Shown: one piece after another, positions 47,197 through 55,756 of the stretch
Position numbering within the stretch: the stretch's first letter is position 1
How the letters are laid out: each line of letters opens with the position of its first letter
Origin: an uncultured Sulfitobacter sp.
Lineage (GTDB): Bacteria > Pseudomonadota > Alphaproteobacteria > Rhodobacterales > Rhodobacteraceae
DNA: 64,000 nt
Direction of reading: 5' to 3'
Assembly (NCBI GenBank): GCA_913060815.1
Contig: CAJXSZ010000011.1
Span: 40,019 to 104,018, forward strand
The notes under the pieces: generated by a model
Database searches by the model: none
The model's input: the letters and a program-made list of their open reading frames with translations, nothing else
What the model was told of the DNA's origin: nothing
Program-made: the position numbers and the translations under genes

Positions 47197-47697
47197 TCAG
47201 GCCTGAACGCTCAAACGTTCCTCAAGAACGTCGAACGGAACGCCGGGATCATCCTTGGCGTTCCGGATCACCAACGAAGTCTTGACGCTCGCCACATTGG
47301 GCGCGGTCAAGAGCTCCCCTGTCAGGAATTTCTGGAAGCTCGAAAGATCGGGCGCCACGCATTTCAGCATGAAATCCACCTCACCATTGAGCATGTGACA
47401 TTCGCGGATCAGCGACCAGTCGCGGCATCGTTCTTCAAATGCAGATAAGTCCGCCTCCGCCTGAGAGCTAAGGCCGACCATCGCGAACACCTGCACCTCG
47501 AACCCAAGCTCGCGCGCATCCACCTCGGCATGATAGCCACGGATGAACCCCTGTTCCTCCAGCGTGCGCACACGGCGCAGACAGGGTGGCGCGGAAATGC
47601 CAACACGTTTGGCCAATTCCACATTGGTCATCCGTCCATCTGCTTGTAATTCTGCCAGAATTTTACGATCTATCGGGTCTAGTCGCGTACCTGCCAT
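47197..47697 (-). CDS. lrp: Lrp/AsnC family transcriptional regulator
   Basis: A 166-aa feast/famine regulator. The DNA-binding domain at residues 5-65 (LDPIDRKILAELQADGRMTNVELAKRVG) is followed by the ligand-binding RAM domain (EVQVFAMVGL, NGEVDFMLKCVAPDL). The start at 47697 is preceded by AGGGGG. It is divergent from trxB, and the shared region holds two adjacent 21-bp repeats likely to be its own operators. An amino-acid ligand is expected. Confidence 0.93.
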   Translation of the reverse strand: MAGTRLDPIDRKILAELQADGRMTNVELAKRVGISAPPCLRRVRTLEEQGFIRGYHAEVDARELGFEVQVFAMVGLSSQAEADLSAFEERCRDWSLIRECHMLNGEVDFMLKCVAPDLSSFQKFLTGELLTAPNVASVKTSLVIRNAKDDPGVPFDVLEERLSVQA

Positions 47698-47742
47698 ATG
47701 TCCCCCTGCAGCTTTTCGATTGTTATATAGATTACGCCAGTG

Positions 47743-47784
47743 TGCGCAATAATGTTTCACAAATGCGCAATAATATTTACACCC
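47743..47784. promoter_or_regulatory. Adjacent 21-bp direct repeats between lrp and trxB
   Basis: TGCGCAATAATGTTTCAC at 47743 and TGCGCAATAATATTTACA at 47764 start exactly 21 bp apart, two helical turns. Lrp-type octamers bind such phased sites. They lie 46-87 bp upstream of the lrp ATG and about 105 bp before trxB. Confidence 0.6.
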
Positions 47785-47888
47785 TTCCCGATCCACCTGC
47801 AGCCGATCACGACCCCGTGCAGGGGTTTAAGAGCACCGCGGGGAGGTATATATCTGCGTCAAACAGATTCCCCCGAAAGGATGCCGCC

Positions 47889-48893
47889 ATGGCCGAGACA
47901 CGCAAAACCAAGCTTTTGATCATTGGCTCAGGCCCAACAGGCTATACCGCTGGCGTTTATGCCAGCCGCGCCATGCTTGACCCGATCCTCGTGCAAGGGA
48001 TCGAGCCGGGCGGACAGCTGACCACAACCACCGAGGTTGAGAACTGGCCTGGCGATACCGAGGTTCAGGGCCCCGACCTGATGATCCGCATGGAGGCGCA
48101 CGCCAAGGCGATGGGCACCGAAATCATCGGCGACATCATCACCGATCTGGACATGTCCAAGCGTCCGTTCATTGCCAAGGGCGATAGCGGTACGGTCTAC
48201 GAGGCCGAAGCCGTGATCCTTGCCACAGGTGCGCGCGCGAAATGGCTCGGGCTGGAAAGCGAAGAGAAGTTCAAGGGCTTTGGCGTGTCGGCCTGTGCCA
48301 CCTGCGACGGTTTCTTCTATCGCGGTCAGGAGATTGTGGTCATCGGCGGCGGCAATACGGCCGTTGAGGAAGCACTCTTCCTCACCAACTTCGCCTCAAA
48401 GGTTACGCTGATCCACCGCCGCGACGAACTTCGCGCGGAAAAAATCCTTATCGACCGTCTGGAGAAAAACCCCAAGATCGAGCCGTTGTGGTTCCACCAG
48501 CTGGACGAAGTTTATGGCGGCGACAGCCCATTGGGCGTCGAAGGCGTCAAAGTAAAACACACCAAAACGGGCGAGATCACAGACATCCCCTGCAAAGGCG
48601 TCTTTGTCGCCATTGGCCACGCGCCAGCGAACGAGCTTGTCAAAGACACGCTCGAAACACATATGGGCGGATATGTTGTGACCAAGCCCGACAGCACCGA
48701 AACTTCTGTGCCGGGCATCTTTGCGGCGGGCGATCTGACCGATCACAAATACCGTCAAGCGGTGACCAGCGCTGGCATGGGCTGCATGGCCGCATTGGAA
48801 GCGGAGCGCTTTTTGGCCGAGAACAGCGATGATGTGGAGCGCGATACCTCCCTGCCACTGGGCTACGGCGCCGAAGTAAAAGAGCAGGCCTGA
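47889..48893 (+). CDS. trxB: Thioredoxin-disulfide reductase
   Basis: A 334-aa FAD/NADPH enzyme that reduces thioredoxin. The FAD motif is IIGSGPTGYTAGVYASRA, the redox pair is Cys136/Cys139 in ACATCDG, the NADPH motif is GGGNTAVEEA, and the C-terminal FAD contact is FAAGDLTD. The start at 47889 gives the standard length. The next gene begins at its stop codon (TGATG). Confidence 0.96.
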   Translation: MAETRKTKLLIIGSGPTGYTAGVYASRAMLDPILVQGIEPGGQLTTTTEVENWPGDTEVQGPDLMIRMEAHAKAMGTEIIGDIITDLDMSKRPFIAKGDSGTVYEAEAVILATGARAKWLGLESEEKFKGFGVSACATCDGFFYRGQEIVVIGGGNTAVEEALFLTNFASKVTLIHRRDELRAEKILIDRLEKNPKIEPLWFHQLDEVYGGDSPLGVEGVKVKHTKTGEITDIPCKGVFVAIGHAPANELVKDTLETHMGGYVVTKPDSTETSVPGIFAAGDLTDHKYRQAVTSAGMGCMAALEAERFLAENSDDVERDTSLPLGYGAEVKEQA

Positions 48894-49330
48894 TGCGGAT
48901 CATAATCTCAAGCGATCACGCTGACATCGCCCTGCGCCAACAAGTCGCGGAGCATGTGCGCACGAGCGGCCACACGGTCACCGACATCGGTCCGATGACC
49001 TCGGATAGCACGGATTATCCCAAGCATGGGGAAGCCGCAGCACGCCAAGTAGCCGCTGGTGAGGCTGATCTGGGAATTATCATGTGCGGCACGGGTCAGG
49101 GCATTATGATGGCCGCCAATAAGGTCACGGGCATCCGCTGTGGCGTGTGCTCCGACCCATTTTCCGCGCGCATGATCCGCGCCCACAACAACGCCAACAT
49201 GCTGGCACTGGGCGCACGCGTCACAGGCCCAGCACTGGTATTCGATATTGTGGACGCCTTTCTGGACGCTGAATTCGAGGGCGGACGACACGGCAAGCGC
49301 GTCGATATGATCACCGCGATCGAGGGCTAA
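48893..49330 (+). CDS. rpiB: Ribose-5-phosphate isomerase B family protein
   Basis: A 145-aa RpiB/LacAB isomerase interconverting ribose 5-phosphate and ribulose 5-phosphate or a related sugar phosphate. The substrate-site SSDHA at the N-terminus, the base Cys65 in MCGTGQG and the RAHNNANML segment are intact. It shares one base with the trxB stop, so the pair is co-translated. Confidence 0.94.
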   Translation: MRIIISSDHADIALRQQVAEHVRTSGHTVTDIGPMTSDSTDYPKHGEAAARQVAAGEADLGIIMCGTGQGIMMAANKVTGIRCGVCSDPFSARMIRAHNNANMLALGARVTGPALVFDIVDAFLDAEFEGGRHGKRVDMITAIEG

Positions 49331-49443
49331 TCCCACCGCATTTGCCTGTTGCAAAACGCCCACAACCTGAAAAGCCCCACAATTGCCCAAAGTTTGTTCT
49401 GGCGTGAACACACTTTGCGGTGCATAGCTGCGCTCGAGAAACG

Positions 49444-51531
49444 ATGCAGAGCAGCGCAATGACCACCGCGACCAAATCCACCTCCGAGCAGGAGGACCAG
49501 ATGTTCCGCCTGTTACGGCAGTTGGACATAGCACCCGATGCTTCCCAGCGCGGGATGGCAGCGGCGATTGGTCTGTCATTGGGTCGCTTCAATGCATTAT
49601 TGCGCAGCGCCGTGGAGGCAGGTCTGGTCAAGATCACCGACCGCGATGGTCCCGACAAACGCGCGCGCTTTTCCTATTCGATCACCTCACGCGGTGCGGC
49701 GGAGAAAAACCGCCTCATCGATCAATTCCTCGCACGCAAACTTACCGAGTATGAGGCCCTACACGCAGAACTGACGGGTACTGCGTCACGCGTCACCGCC
49801 TCCCAGAACAGGATCAATCCCATGGAACACAACCTCTCCCCCATCCCCGAACTCTATGTTTCCTATGACAGCGCACAAAAGCTGAAAACAGACGCGGGCC
49901 AGCTGGTCAGCCACGATCTGACCCCGCGCCAGATTTGCGATCTCGAGCTGTTGATGAACGGTGGTTTCAACCCGCTTAAAGGGTTCTTGGGTCAGGCCGA
50001 CTACGACAGCGTTGTCGAGAACATGCGCCTTACCGATGGTAGCTTGTGGCCCATGCCGATCACCCTCGATGTGTCCGAGGAATTTGCCGCCTCACTGGAA
50101 GAAGGTCAGGACATCGCCCTGCGCGACCAAGAGGGCGTGATCCTCGCCACCATGACCGTCACTGACAACTGGGTTCCGAACAAAGCACTTGAGGCCGAGA
50201 AGGTCTTCGGCGCCGATGACGACGCGCACCCCGCTGTGAACTACCTGCACAACCAAGCGGGCACAGTCTACTTGGGCGGTCCAGTTACAGGCCTGCAACA
50301 GCCTGTACACTATGATTTCAAAGCCCGTCGCGACACACCAAACGAGCTGCGCGCCTATTTCCGTAAAATGGGCTGGCGCAAGGTTGTCGCCTTCCAGACC
50401 CGCAACCCGTTGCACCGCGCGCATCAGGAACTCACCTTCCGCGCCGCGCGCGAGGCGCAGGCGAACCTGCTGATCCACCCCGTTGTGGGCCTGACCAAGC
50501 CGGGTGATGTTGACCACTTCACCCGCGTGCGCTGTTACGAGGCGGTGCTGGACCAGTATCCCCAAGCCACTACCTCAATGTCCTTGCTGAACCTCGCGAT
50601 GCGTATGGCTGGCCCACGTGAGGCCGTATGGCATGGCCTCATCCGCAAAAATCACGGCTGCACGCACTTCATCGTGGGCCGCGATCACGCTGGACCAGGC
50701 AACAACTCACAAGGTGAAGATTTTTACGGCCCCTATGATGCGCAGGATCTGTTCCGCACGCATCAGGAGGAAATGGGCATCGAGATGGTCGATTTCAAAC
50801 ACATGGTCTGGGTGCAGGAACGCGCCCAATACGAAGCCATGGACGAGATCAAGGACAAGGATTCCGTCACAATCCTGAACATTTCCGGCACAGAACTGCG
50901 TCGCCGCCTGCAAGAAGGGCTGGAAATCCCCGAATGGTTCTCCTTCCCCGAAGTGGTCAAGGAACTGCGCCGCACCAAACCGCCACGTGCGCAGCAGGGC
51001 TTCACCGTCTTCTTCACAGGCTTCTCTGGCTCGGGAAAATCCACTATCGCCAACGCTCTGATGGTGAAATTGATGGAGCAAGGCGGACGTCCTGTCACGC
51101 TGCTTGATGGTGACATCGTGCGTAAGAACCTCTCATCCGAGCTGGGCTTTAGCAAGGAGCACCGTGACCTCAACATCCGCCGCATCGGCTATGTCGCGTC
51201 CGAGATCACCAAGAACGGCGGCATCGCCATCTGTGCGCCCATCGCGCCCTATGCCACCACGCGCCGTGCGGTGCGCGAAGACGTCGAGAACTTTGGCGCC
51301 TTTGTGGAAATCCACGTAGCCACCTCTATCGAGGAATGTGAGCGCCGTGACCGCAAAGGGCTGTACAAGCTGGCCCGCGAAGGCAAGATCAAGGAATTCA
51401 CCGGCATCTCCGATCCCTACGATGTGCCGCAGAACCCCGAATTGTCAGTCGAGACAGAGAATGTCGATGTCGACAATTGCGCACATCAGGTGTTGCTCAA
51501 GCTGGAGTCGATGGGCCTGATCAAAGGCTGA
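49444..51531 (+). CDS. sat-cysC: MarR-like domain fused to ATP sulfurylase / APS kinase
   Basis: One uninterrupted frame of about 695 aa. Residues 14-110 form a winged helix like the EPS-associated MarR regulators (SQRGMAAAIGLSLGRFNALL, wing region GPDKRARFSYSIT, then RKLTEYEALHAEL). From about residue 127 comes a complete bifunctional enzyme. ATP sulfurylase has RNPLHRAH near 324 and GRDHAGPG; APS kinase has the P-loop FSGSGKST near 526 and DGDIVRKNLSSELGF. Together they make PAPS from sulfate and ATP. An ATG at 49822 with a weak AGGA would give the usual enzyme of about 569 aa. No stop separates the parts, so they are fused unless a base is wrong. The start may also be 49459 or GTG 49420. 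Confidence 0.85.
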   Translation: MQSSAMTTATKSTSEQEDQMFRLLRQLDIAPDASQRGMAAAIGLSLGRFNALLRSAVEAGLVKITDRDGPDKRARFSYSITSRGAAEKNRLIDQFLARKLTEYEALHAELTGTASRVTASQNRINPMEHNLSPIPELYVSYDSAQKLKTDAGQLVSHDLTPRQICDLELLMNGGFNPLKGFLGQADYDSVVENMRLTDGSLWPMPITLDVSEEFAASLEEGQDIALRDQEGVILATMTVTDNWVPNKALEAEKVFGADDDAHPAVNYLHNQAGTVYLGGPVTGLQQPVHYDFKARRDTPNELRAYFRKMGWRKVVAFQTRNPLHRAHQELTFRAAREAQANLLIHPVVGLTKPGDVDHFTRVRCYEAVLDQYPQATTSMSLLNLAMRMAGPREAVWHGLIRKNHGCTHFIVGRDHAGPGNNSQGEDFYGPYDAQDLFRTHQEEMGIEMVDFKHMVWVQERAQYEAMDEIKDKDSVTILNISGTELRRRLQEGLEIPEWFSFPEVVKELRRTKPPRAQQGFTVFFTGFSGSGKSTIANALMVKLMEQGGRPVTLLDGDIVRKNLSSELGFSKEHRDLNIRRIGYVASEITKNGGIAICAPIAPYATTRRAVREDVENFGAFVEIHVATSIEECERRDRKGLYKLAREGKIKEFTGISDPYDVPQNPELSVETENVDVDNCAHQVLLKLESMGLIKG

Positions 51532-51554
51532 TCCCCTCCGCAACGACAACGGAA

Positions 51555-51582
51555 AAAGGCCAGCCCCCAAAGGCTGGCCTTT
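51555..51582. terminator. Bidirectional terminator after sat-cysC
   Basis: AAAGGCCAGCC, a six-base loop and GGCTGGCCTTT form an 11-bp stem with A/T runs on both sides. It serves the rightward sulfurylase gene and the leftward OmpA gene. Confidence 0.88.
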
Positions 51583-51622
51583 CTACTTGTGGCACCCTAC
51601 CGCACGGCGCGGCAGCCTGCAT

Positions 51623-52858
51623 TCAATCCATGATGATCTGAAAATCGACACGGCTGCGCGGCAGCGTCGGCTGGTTTGCGACGCCAACAGAATGCGACGG
51701 CGCACCCACCAGAATTTTTTCACCCTCGTAGCCGGCCGCGACCAGCGATCCCATCAACACAAGCGCGCGAAGGCGGCCTGTCTTGAGGCTTTCGTTTGCA
51801 CCGTTTACATCCGAGTGATGCCCCATCACGCGCAAGCGGGCACCCTCGCACGCGCCCACCGCTTCGGCCAGCTCATACACTGGCGCAAGATCACTCGGCG
51901 ACACGGTGATTGAGCGGGTGTTGTAGAACAGTCGCGTCTGCTCGGCGCGGACCTTGAGATCAGCAGCACAGGCAGCACTCGCCGCAGGAATGGTATTCCA
52001 GGGCTGTTGCACAAATCCTGCGGCACTTGCGGTTTTCACGCTCTCAACGACCTGAAAATCAACGCGGCGGTCATAGTACGCAGACCCCAGCGGCCCGACA
52101 ACATTTGACGGCTCCTTGTCTCCCATTCCGACAGCAATGAAATCACTTGTATTGACCCCGCTGGACGCCAGCAGCTTCATCAGCGTTTCCGCACGCTTTT
52201 TGCTCAACGCGAGGTTCACAGCGCTGTCGCCCGACGGATCGGAGTGGCCCCGGATTTGCAATGTATAGTTTGGGCAATCCTCGGCAATTTTGCCAATAAC
52301 GCGGGCTTTCACCAGACCAGACGCTTCGGCCGTCAGGCCACCCGACGGGAAATAGATTTTTGTATCTTGCACCAGTGCTTTGAGGTCATCACCGCAGGGG
52401 TTATTCGCCGCAAGGTCAGCCTGTGCATTGGCGAAAAATGACGCCGCGCTCGCTCTGGTCTGCGTAGATTCCTCATCAGCCACAATGGCAGGCTCGGCGG
52501 TTACAACAGGCTCAGGAGCAACCGCTGGCTCGGCAATAGGCGCCACAATGCTTGTCGTGTCCAGCAAGGAGATTGGCTCATCCCGCGTCACTTCGACATC
52601 ACCAGCATTGGCCGTGGCACGCTGGAGCTGATTGACAATATCTTGACCATTGACCGGGCTGGACGCCGCAGTCTGAGTTGCGTCTTGTGTTTGCACAAGC
52701 GCTGTAAACCCCGCGAGCGGATCGGTCGCTCCTGCAATAGTCGCGGGGTCATCGTCCGCCATCCCCCCAAACACTCCGACTGCGGCCAGCGTAAGCGCCG
52801 ACCCGAATACAGCAGCCGTCGGCGCGATCCAAATAAGATTGTTCTGGACAAACTTCAC
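51623..52858 (-). CDS. Membrane-anchored protein with two OmpA-like domains
   Basis: A 411-aa envelope protein. An N-terminal hydrophobic segment (residues 7-32) anchors it, then a Pro/Val/Ala-rich linker runs to about 125. A canonical OmpA C-like domain follows (165-275, LQIRGHSDPSGDSAVNLALSKKRAE), and a second, weaker copy at 297-411 (LRVMGHHSDVNGANESLKTGRLRA). OmpA domains bind peptidoglycan. The second copy lacks part of the NxxLSxxRA motif and may not bind. It is transcribed alone. Confidence 0.88.
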   Translation of the reverse strand: MKFVQNNLIWIAPTAAVFGSALTLAAVGVFGGMADDDPATIAGATDPLAGFTALVQTQDATQTAASSPVNGQDIVNQLQRATANAGDVEVTRDEPISLLDTTSIVAPIAEPAVAPEPVVTAEPAIVADEESTQTRASAASFFANAQADLAANNPCGDDLKALVQDTKIYFPSGGLTAEASGLVKARVIGKIAEDCPNYTLQIRGHSDPSGDSAVNLALSKKRAETLMKLLASSGVNTSDFIAVGMGDKEPSNVVGPLGSAYYDRRVDFQVVESVKTASAAGFVQQPWNTIPAASAACAADLKVRAEQTRLFYNTRSITVSPSDLAPVYELAEAVGACEGARLRVMGHHSDVNGANESLKTGRLRALVLMGSLVAAGYEGEKILVGAPSHSVGVANQPTLPRSRVDFQIIMD

Positions 52859-53155
52859 TATCTATTCCCCCACTAGATATTGCAGCCGATTGATCATAAC
52901 CAGCGGCATATAGTTCCCTAGTGTGCATAGGGTGTCGGAGACAGGCCTCTCGTCAACCCCTAGATGAAAAATCCGAAAAATTTTATCGAAGCTGTATCAT
53001 ATGCGGCTGAAAAGGTCGTTTAGACCTTGCCAGAGCACAGGCGCAACTTCGAAGGAGCCGCTGGCAGGTGCCTTTAAGGCAATCTACTGTTGAAATTGCT
53101 TAAGCGCTGGTGAGACCCGCACAGTACAAATTGGGGGCCCGTCTAACACGCAACC

Positions 53156-54025
53156 TCACAGATATACTGTGCCTGACATCACGCGCGCACCCCGCCCTGA
53201 GACCTTTACACCGGTGATCGCATCCTGCGGCCCCAGCACCTCGACCTGCGCCTGCCCTGCCCGCCCCAAGCCGTGACCCTGCTCTGCTGTAAACTTCGGC
53301 GCGGGGATCAGGCTGTGCGCCCACAAATAGGCCGCCATACATCCTGTCGCGGAGCCTGTGAAAGGATCCTCAGGAGGGCTGGGAGGGGCCATCAGCAAGC
53401 GGCTAAAGGTATCACCTTTCCCCGTCGCCCCCTCAAGGCAGACCCAGAATGGCTCCATGATATCGGTGCTATCGTGGCCCAATGCCTCAGCAAAAGCGCC
53501 CAGCGCGCCGAGGTCTAATGACACACGTTCCAACGTGGCGCGGTCTTTGACCAGCGTTATGCAGAAGGGCAATCCCGTCGAGACGATCTGCGGCGGATGC
53601 AGGATGTCGCTCTCGCCAATCCCGCCTACTGCTGCGACCAGCGCTGGATCGACCTGCACACCGAATTCGGGCGCGTTCTGTGTCATCGTAACGCGATCAC
53701 CCTGCACCTCGACAGGGATGATCCCCGCTGCGGTCTCCAGTGTCACTGGCCCGTCCTCAATCATCCCGCGCGCGCGCAACGCGACAACCGTCGCCACCGT
53801 CGGGTGACCTGCAAAGGGTATTTCGCGGCTGGCCAGAAAGTAGCGGACATGAAAATCTGCGACCTCCGACGGGCCTGCAAACGTGCATTCCACCAACGAT
53901 GTCTCACGCACATAGGCCATACAGACCGCATCGGACACATGCGCAGCCCCATGCACAACAGCACAGCCATTTCCGCCGAATATGTCGCCCGTAAACGCAT
54001 CGATCCAGTCAAACTCAAACGCCAT
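53156..54025 (-). CDS. PhzF family isomerase-like protein
   Basis: A 289-aa protein with the diaminopimelate-epimerase fold of PhzF. Family patterns are DAFTGDIFGGNGCAVV, with the usual catalytic Glu in ETSLVECTF, EIPFAGHPTVA and EDPFTGSATGC. Members isomerise varied small acids; there are no phenazine genes here, so the substrate is unknown. It is followed upstream by a terminator, so it is its own unit. Confidence 0.92.
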   Translation of the reverse strand: MAFEFDWIDAFTGDIFGGNGCAVVHGAAHVSDAVCMAYVRETSLVECTFAGPSEVADFHVRYFLASREIPFAGHPTVATVVALRARGMIEDGPVTLETAAGIIPVEVQGDRVTMTQNAPEFGVQVDPALVAAVGGIGESDILHPPQIVSTGLPFCITLVKDRATLERVSLDLGALGAFAEALGHDSTDIMEPFWVCLEGATGKGDTFSRLLMAPPSPPEDPFTGSATGCMAAYLWAHSLIPAPKFTAEQGHGLGRAGQAQVEVLGPQDAITGVKVSGRGARVMSGTVYL

Positions 54026-54042
54026 CTACTTGCTCCAGACAT

Positions 54043-54072
54043 AAAAAGGGGCCGCGAATTGCGACCCCTTTA
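54043..54072 (-). terminator. Terminator of the Hsp20-DUF1150 transcript
   Basis: On the minus strand AAAGGGG-T-CGC, a short loop and GCG-G-CCCCTTTTT form a hairpin with a T-run, 33 bp after the DUF1150 stop. Confidence 0.85.
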
Positions 54073-54104
54073 ACATCCCTGACTGACCTAAGCGGTCAAG
54101 GAAT

Positions 54105-54326
54105 TTATTGTATCAATACAGGCGCGTAGTTGTGCTCGCGGGCCAAATCAAAGGCTAGCTTGCGGTCGCCCACAAGCGCGAGCTGCTGTCCTTCTGCGTC
54201 ATGTACCGCATACAACTGATCCAACCCCTCGGCCTGATCGCGCACCTCACGGGGCAGATCGGTCACGGCGATTGTCTTGACGTAAACGGTCCTGTCGACT
54301 GGTCCTGTCAGTGCTGTGGTTTCCAT
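54105..54326 (-). CDS. DUF1150 family protein
   Basis: A 73-aa soluble protein of the DUF1150 family, nearly always found next to a small heat-shock gene in Alphaproteobacteria. The conserved core is LYAVHDAEGQQLALVGDRKLAFDLAREH, with a C-terminal PVLIQ. It begins 3 bp after the Hsp20 stop, so the two are one transcript. Its function is unknown; an Hsp20 partner is the contextual guess. Confidence 0.93.
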   Translation of the reverse strand: METTALTGPVDRTVYVKTIAVTDLPREVRDQAEGLDQLYAVHDAEGQQLALVGDRKLAFDLAREHNYAPVLIQ

Positions 54327-54329
54327 ATT

Positions 54330-54743
54330 CTACCCCTTTCGGATGTTGATGGTCTGTACGACCGTTTCAGGCTTGGCTTGGGTCAGGTCTACGTGCAGCA
54401 GACCATTCTCCATCAATGCCTCGCCCACTTCGACCCCGTCAGCGAGCACGAAGCTGCGCTGGAACTGACGGCCTGCGATACCACGGTGCAAGAACACACG
54501 GCCCTCGCTGTCATCGGTTTGGCGCCCGCGAATGACCAGCTGTCGGTCTTCGACAGTGATCGACAAATCTTTTTCTGCAAATCCTGCAACCGCCAGCGTA
54601 ATGCGATAGCTGCGGTCATCGGTCTGCTCGATGTTGAAGGGGGGATACCCCTCGTTGCCGGATTTGGCGCTGCGTTCCAGCACCCTTTCCAGCTGTTCGA
54701 ATCCCAGCATATGGGGATAAGAAGCCAGTGTAAGTTTCGTCAT
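54330..54743 (-). CDS. Small heat-shock protein Hsp20
   Basis: A 137-aa alpha-crystallin chaperone of the IbpA type. The N-terminal FEQLERVLERSAKS is followed by the crystallin domain (YPPFNIEQTDDRSYRITLAVAGF to GLLHVDLT) with the conserved A.L.NGLL-like end as ALMENGLLHVDL. It holds unfolded proteins for DnaK/GroEL. The ATG at 54743 is preferred, with AAGGA upstream. An RpoH-like promoter lies about 70 bp before it. Confidence 0.94.
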   Translation of the reverse strand: MTKLTLASYPHMLGFEQLERVLERSAKSGNEGYPPFNIEQTDDRSYRITLAVAGFAEKDLSITVEDRQLVIRGRQTDDSEGRVFLHRGIAGRQFQRSFVLADGVEVGEALMENGLLHVDLTQAKPETVVQTINIRKG

Positions 54744-54810
54744 CTTTGACACGTCCTTATGATCTCAAGCGACAGTCTGTTGCGCCCCGCGAGCGGCAGC
54801 GCTGTTATGA

Positions 54811-54839
54811 ATATGGGAAGCATATCGCCTTTGCGCAAG
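54811..54839 (-). promoter_or_regulatory. RpoH (sigma-32) type promoter of hsp20
   Basis: Reading leftward, CTTGCGC (54839-54833), a 14-bp spacer and TCCCATAT (54818-54811) fit the heat-shock consensus CTTGAAA-N13/14-CCCCATnT. It is suitably placed for the Hsp20-DUF1150 transcript. Confidence 0.6.
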
Positions 54840-54906
54840 GGCTATGCGGCATTGGCGTTACGCCTTATGACTAAAAGCTTAACGTGTAGACAGAATCAGA
54901 GAGCCG

Positions 54907-55131
54907 ATGAACCAGCCCAAAGACATCGCTATGAAAACCGACGAGGTGCTACGCGTCGAGCTTGAGGTGTTCCGCCGCGAACACCGCGATCTGGACGAGG
55001 CAATCAGCGCATTGGGAGAGCGCAGCACCGCAGACCAGCTCACACTGCAGCGGCTCAAAAAGCGCAAACTACAGTTGAAAGACCGCATCGCCCAGATCGA
55101 AGACCGCCTGACACCCGACATCATCGCCTGA
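54907..55131 (+). CDS. DUF465 (YdcH-like) family protein
   Basis: A 74-aa all-helical protein of the YdcH/DUF465 family. The pattern LEVFRREHRDLDEAI and LKKRKLQLKDRI forms an antiparallel coiled-coil hairpin. These small proteins are common in alphaproteobacteria and of unknown function. It is divergent from the Hsp20 gene and precedes purE by 136 bp. Confidence 0.9.
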   Translation: MNQPKDIAMKTDEVLRVELEVFRREHRDLDEAISALGERSTADQLTLQRLKKRKLQLKDRIAQIEDRLTPDIIA

Positions 55132-55267
55132 CCCGAGGCATGCCCGAGTTTCGGGGAACTCACAGCTTCAGATTTAGCCAAAATTTTGCCCTGCACATCA
55201 CATTGCCACCCCGCGCACAAAGGCTATAGTGCGCGTTCAAGTGACAGACACAAAAGGCCACAGCGCA

Positions 55268-55756
55268 ATGAGCACACCACCCGTTGGCATCATCATGGGC
55301 TCACAGTCCGATTGGCCCACCATGCGCGAGGCGGCGACCCTGCTCGACGATCTCGGCATCGCTTACGAGGCGCGCATTGTCTCGGCCCACCGCACGCCTG
55401 ACCGCTTGTGGGACTACGGTAAAACCGCCGCGGATCGTGGCCTGCAAGTCATTATCGCTGGTGCAGGCGGCGCGGCACATCTGCCGGGTATGATGGCCTC
55501 CAAAACACGTATCCCCGTGATCGGCGTGCCCGTTCTGACCAAAGCGCTGTCAGGCGTCGACAGTCTTTATTCCATCCTGCAAATGCCAAAAGGATTTCCT
55601 GTGGCAACCATGGCCATCGGCGCGCCTGGTGCAGCGAATGCAGCCCTTATGGCGGCGGGCATTCTGGCCCTGAACGATCCCGCGCTCGCGGCGCGCCTCG
55701 ATGCGTGGCGCAGCGCACTGTCGGACTCAATTCCGCAGGAGCCATCTGATGACTAA
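55268..55756 (+). CDS. purE: N5-carboxyaminoimidazole ribonucleotide mutase
   Basis: A 162-aa class I PurE converting N5-CAIR to CAIR in purine synthesis. The N-terminal [15 protein letters not shown], the catalytic His region [10 protein letters not shown] and [11 protein letters not shown] are present. The start at 55268 is the standard N-terminus. Its stop overlaps purK by 8 bp. Confidence 0.96.
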   Translation: MSTPPVGIIMGSQSDWPTMREAATLLDDLGIAYEARIVSAHRTPDRLWDYGKTAADRGLQVIIAGAGGAAHLPGMMASKTRIPVIGVPVLTKALSGVDSLYSILQMPKGFPVATMAIGAPGAANAALMAAGILALNDPALAARLDAWRSALSDSIPQEPSDD

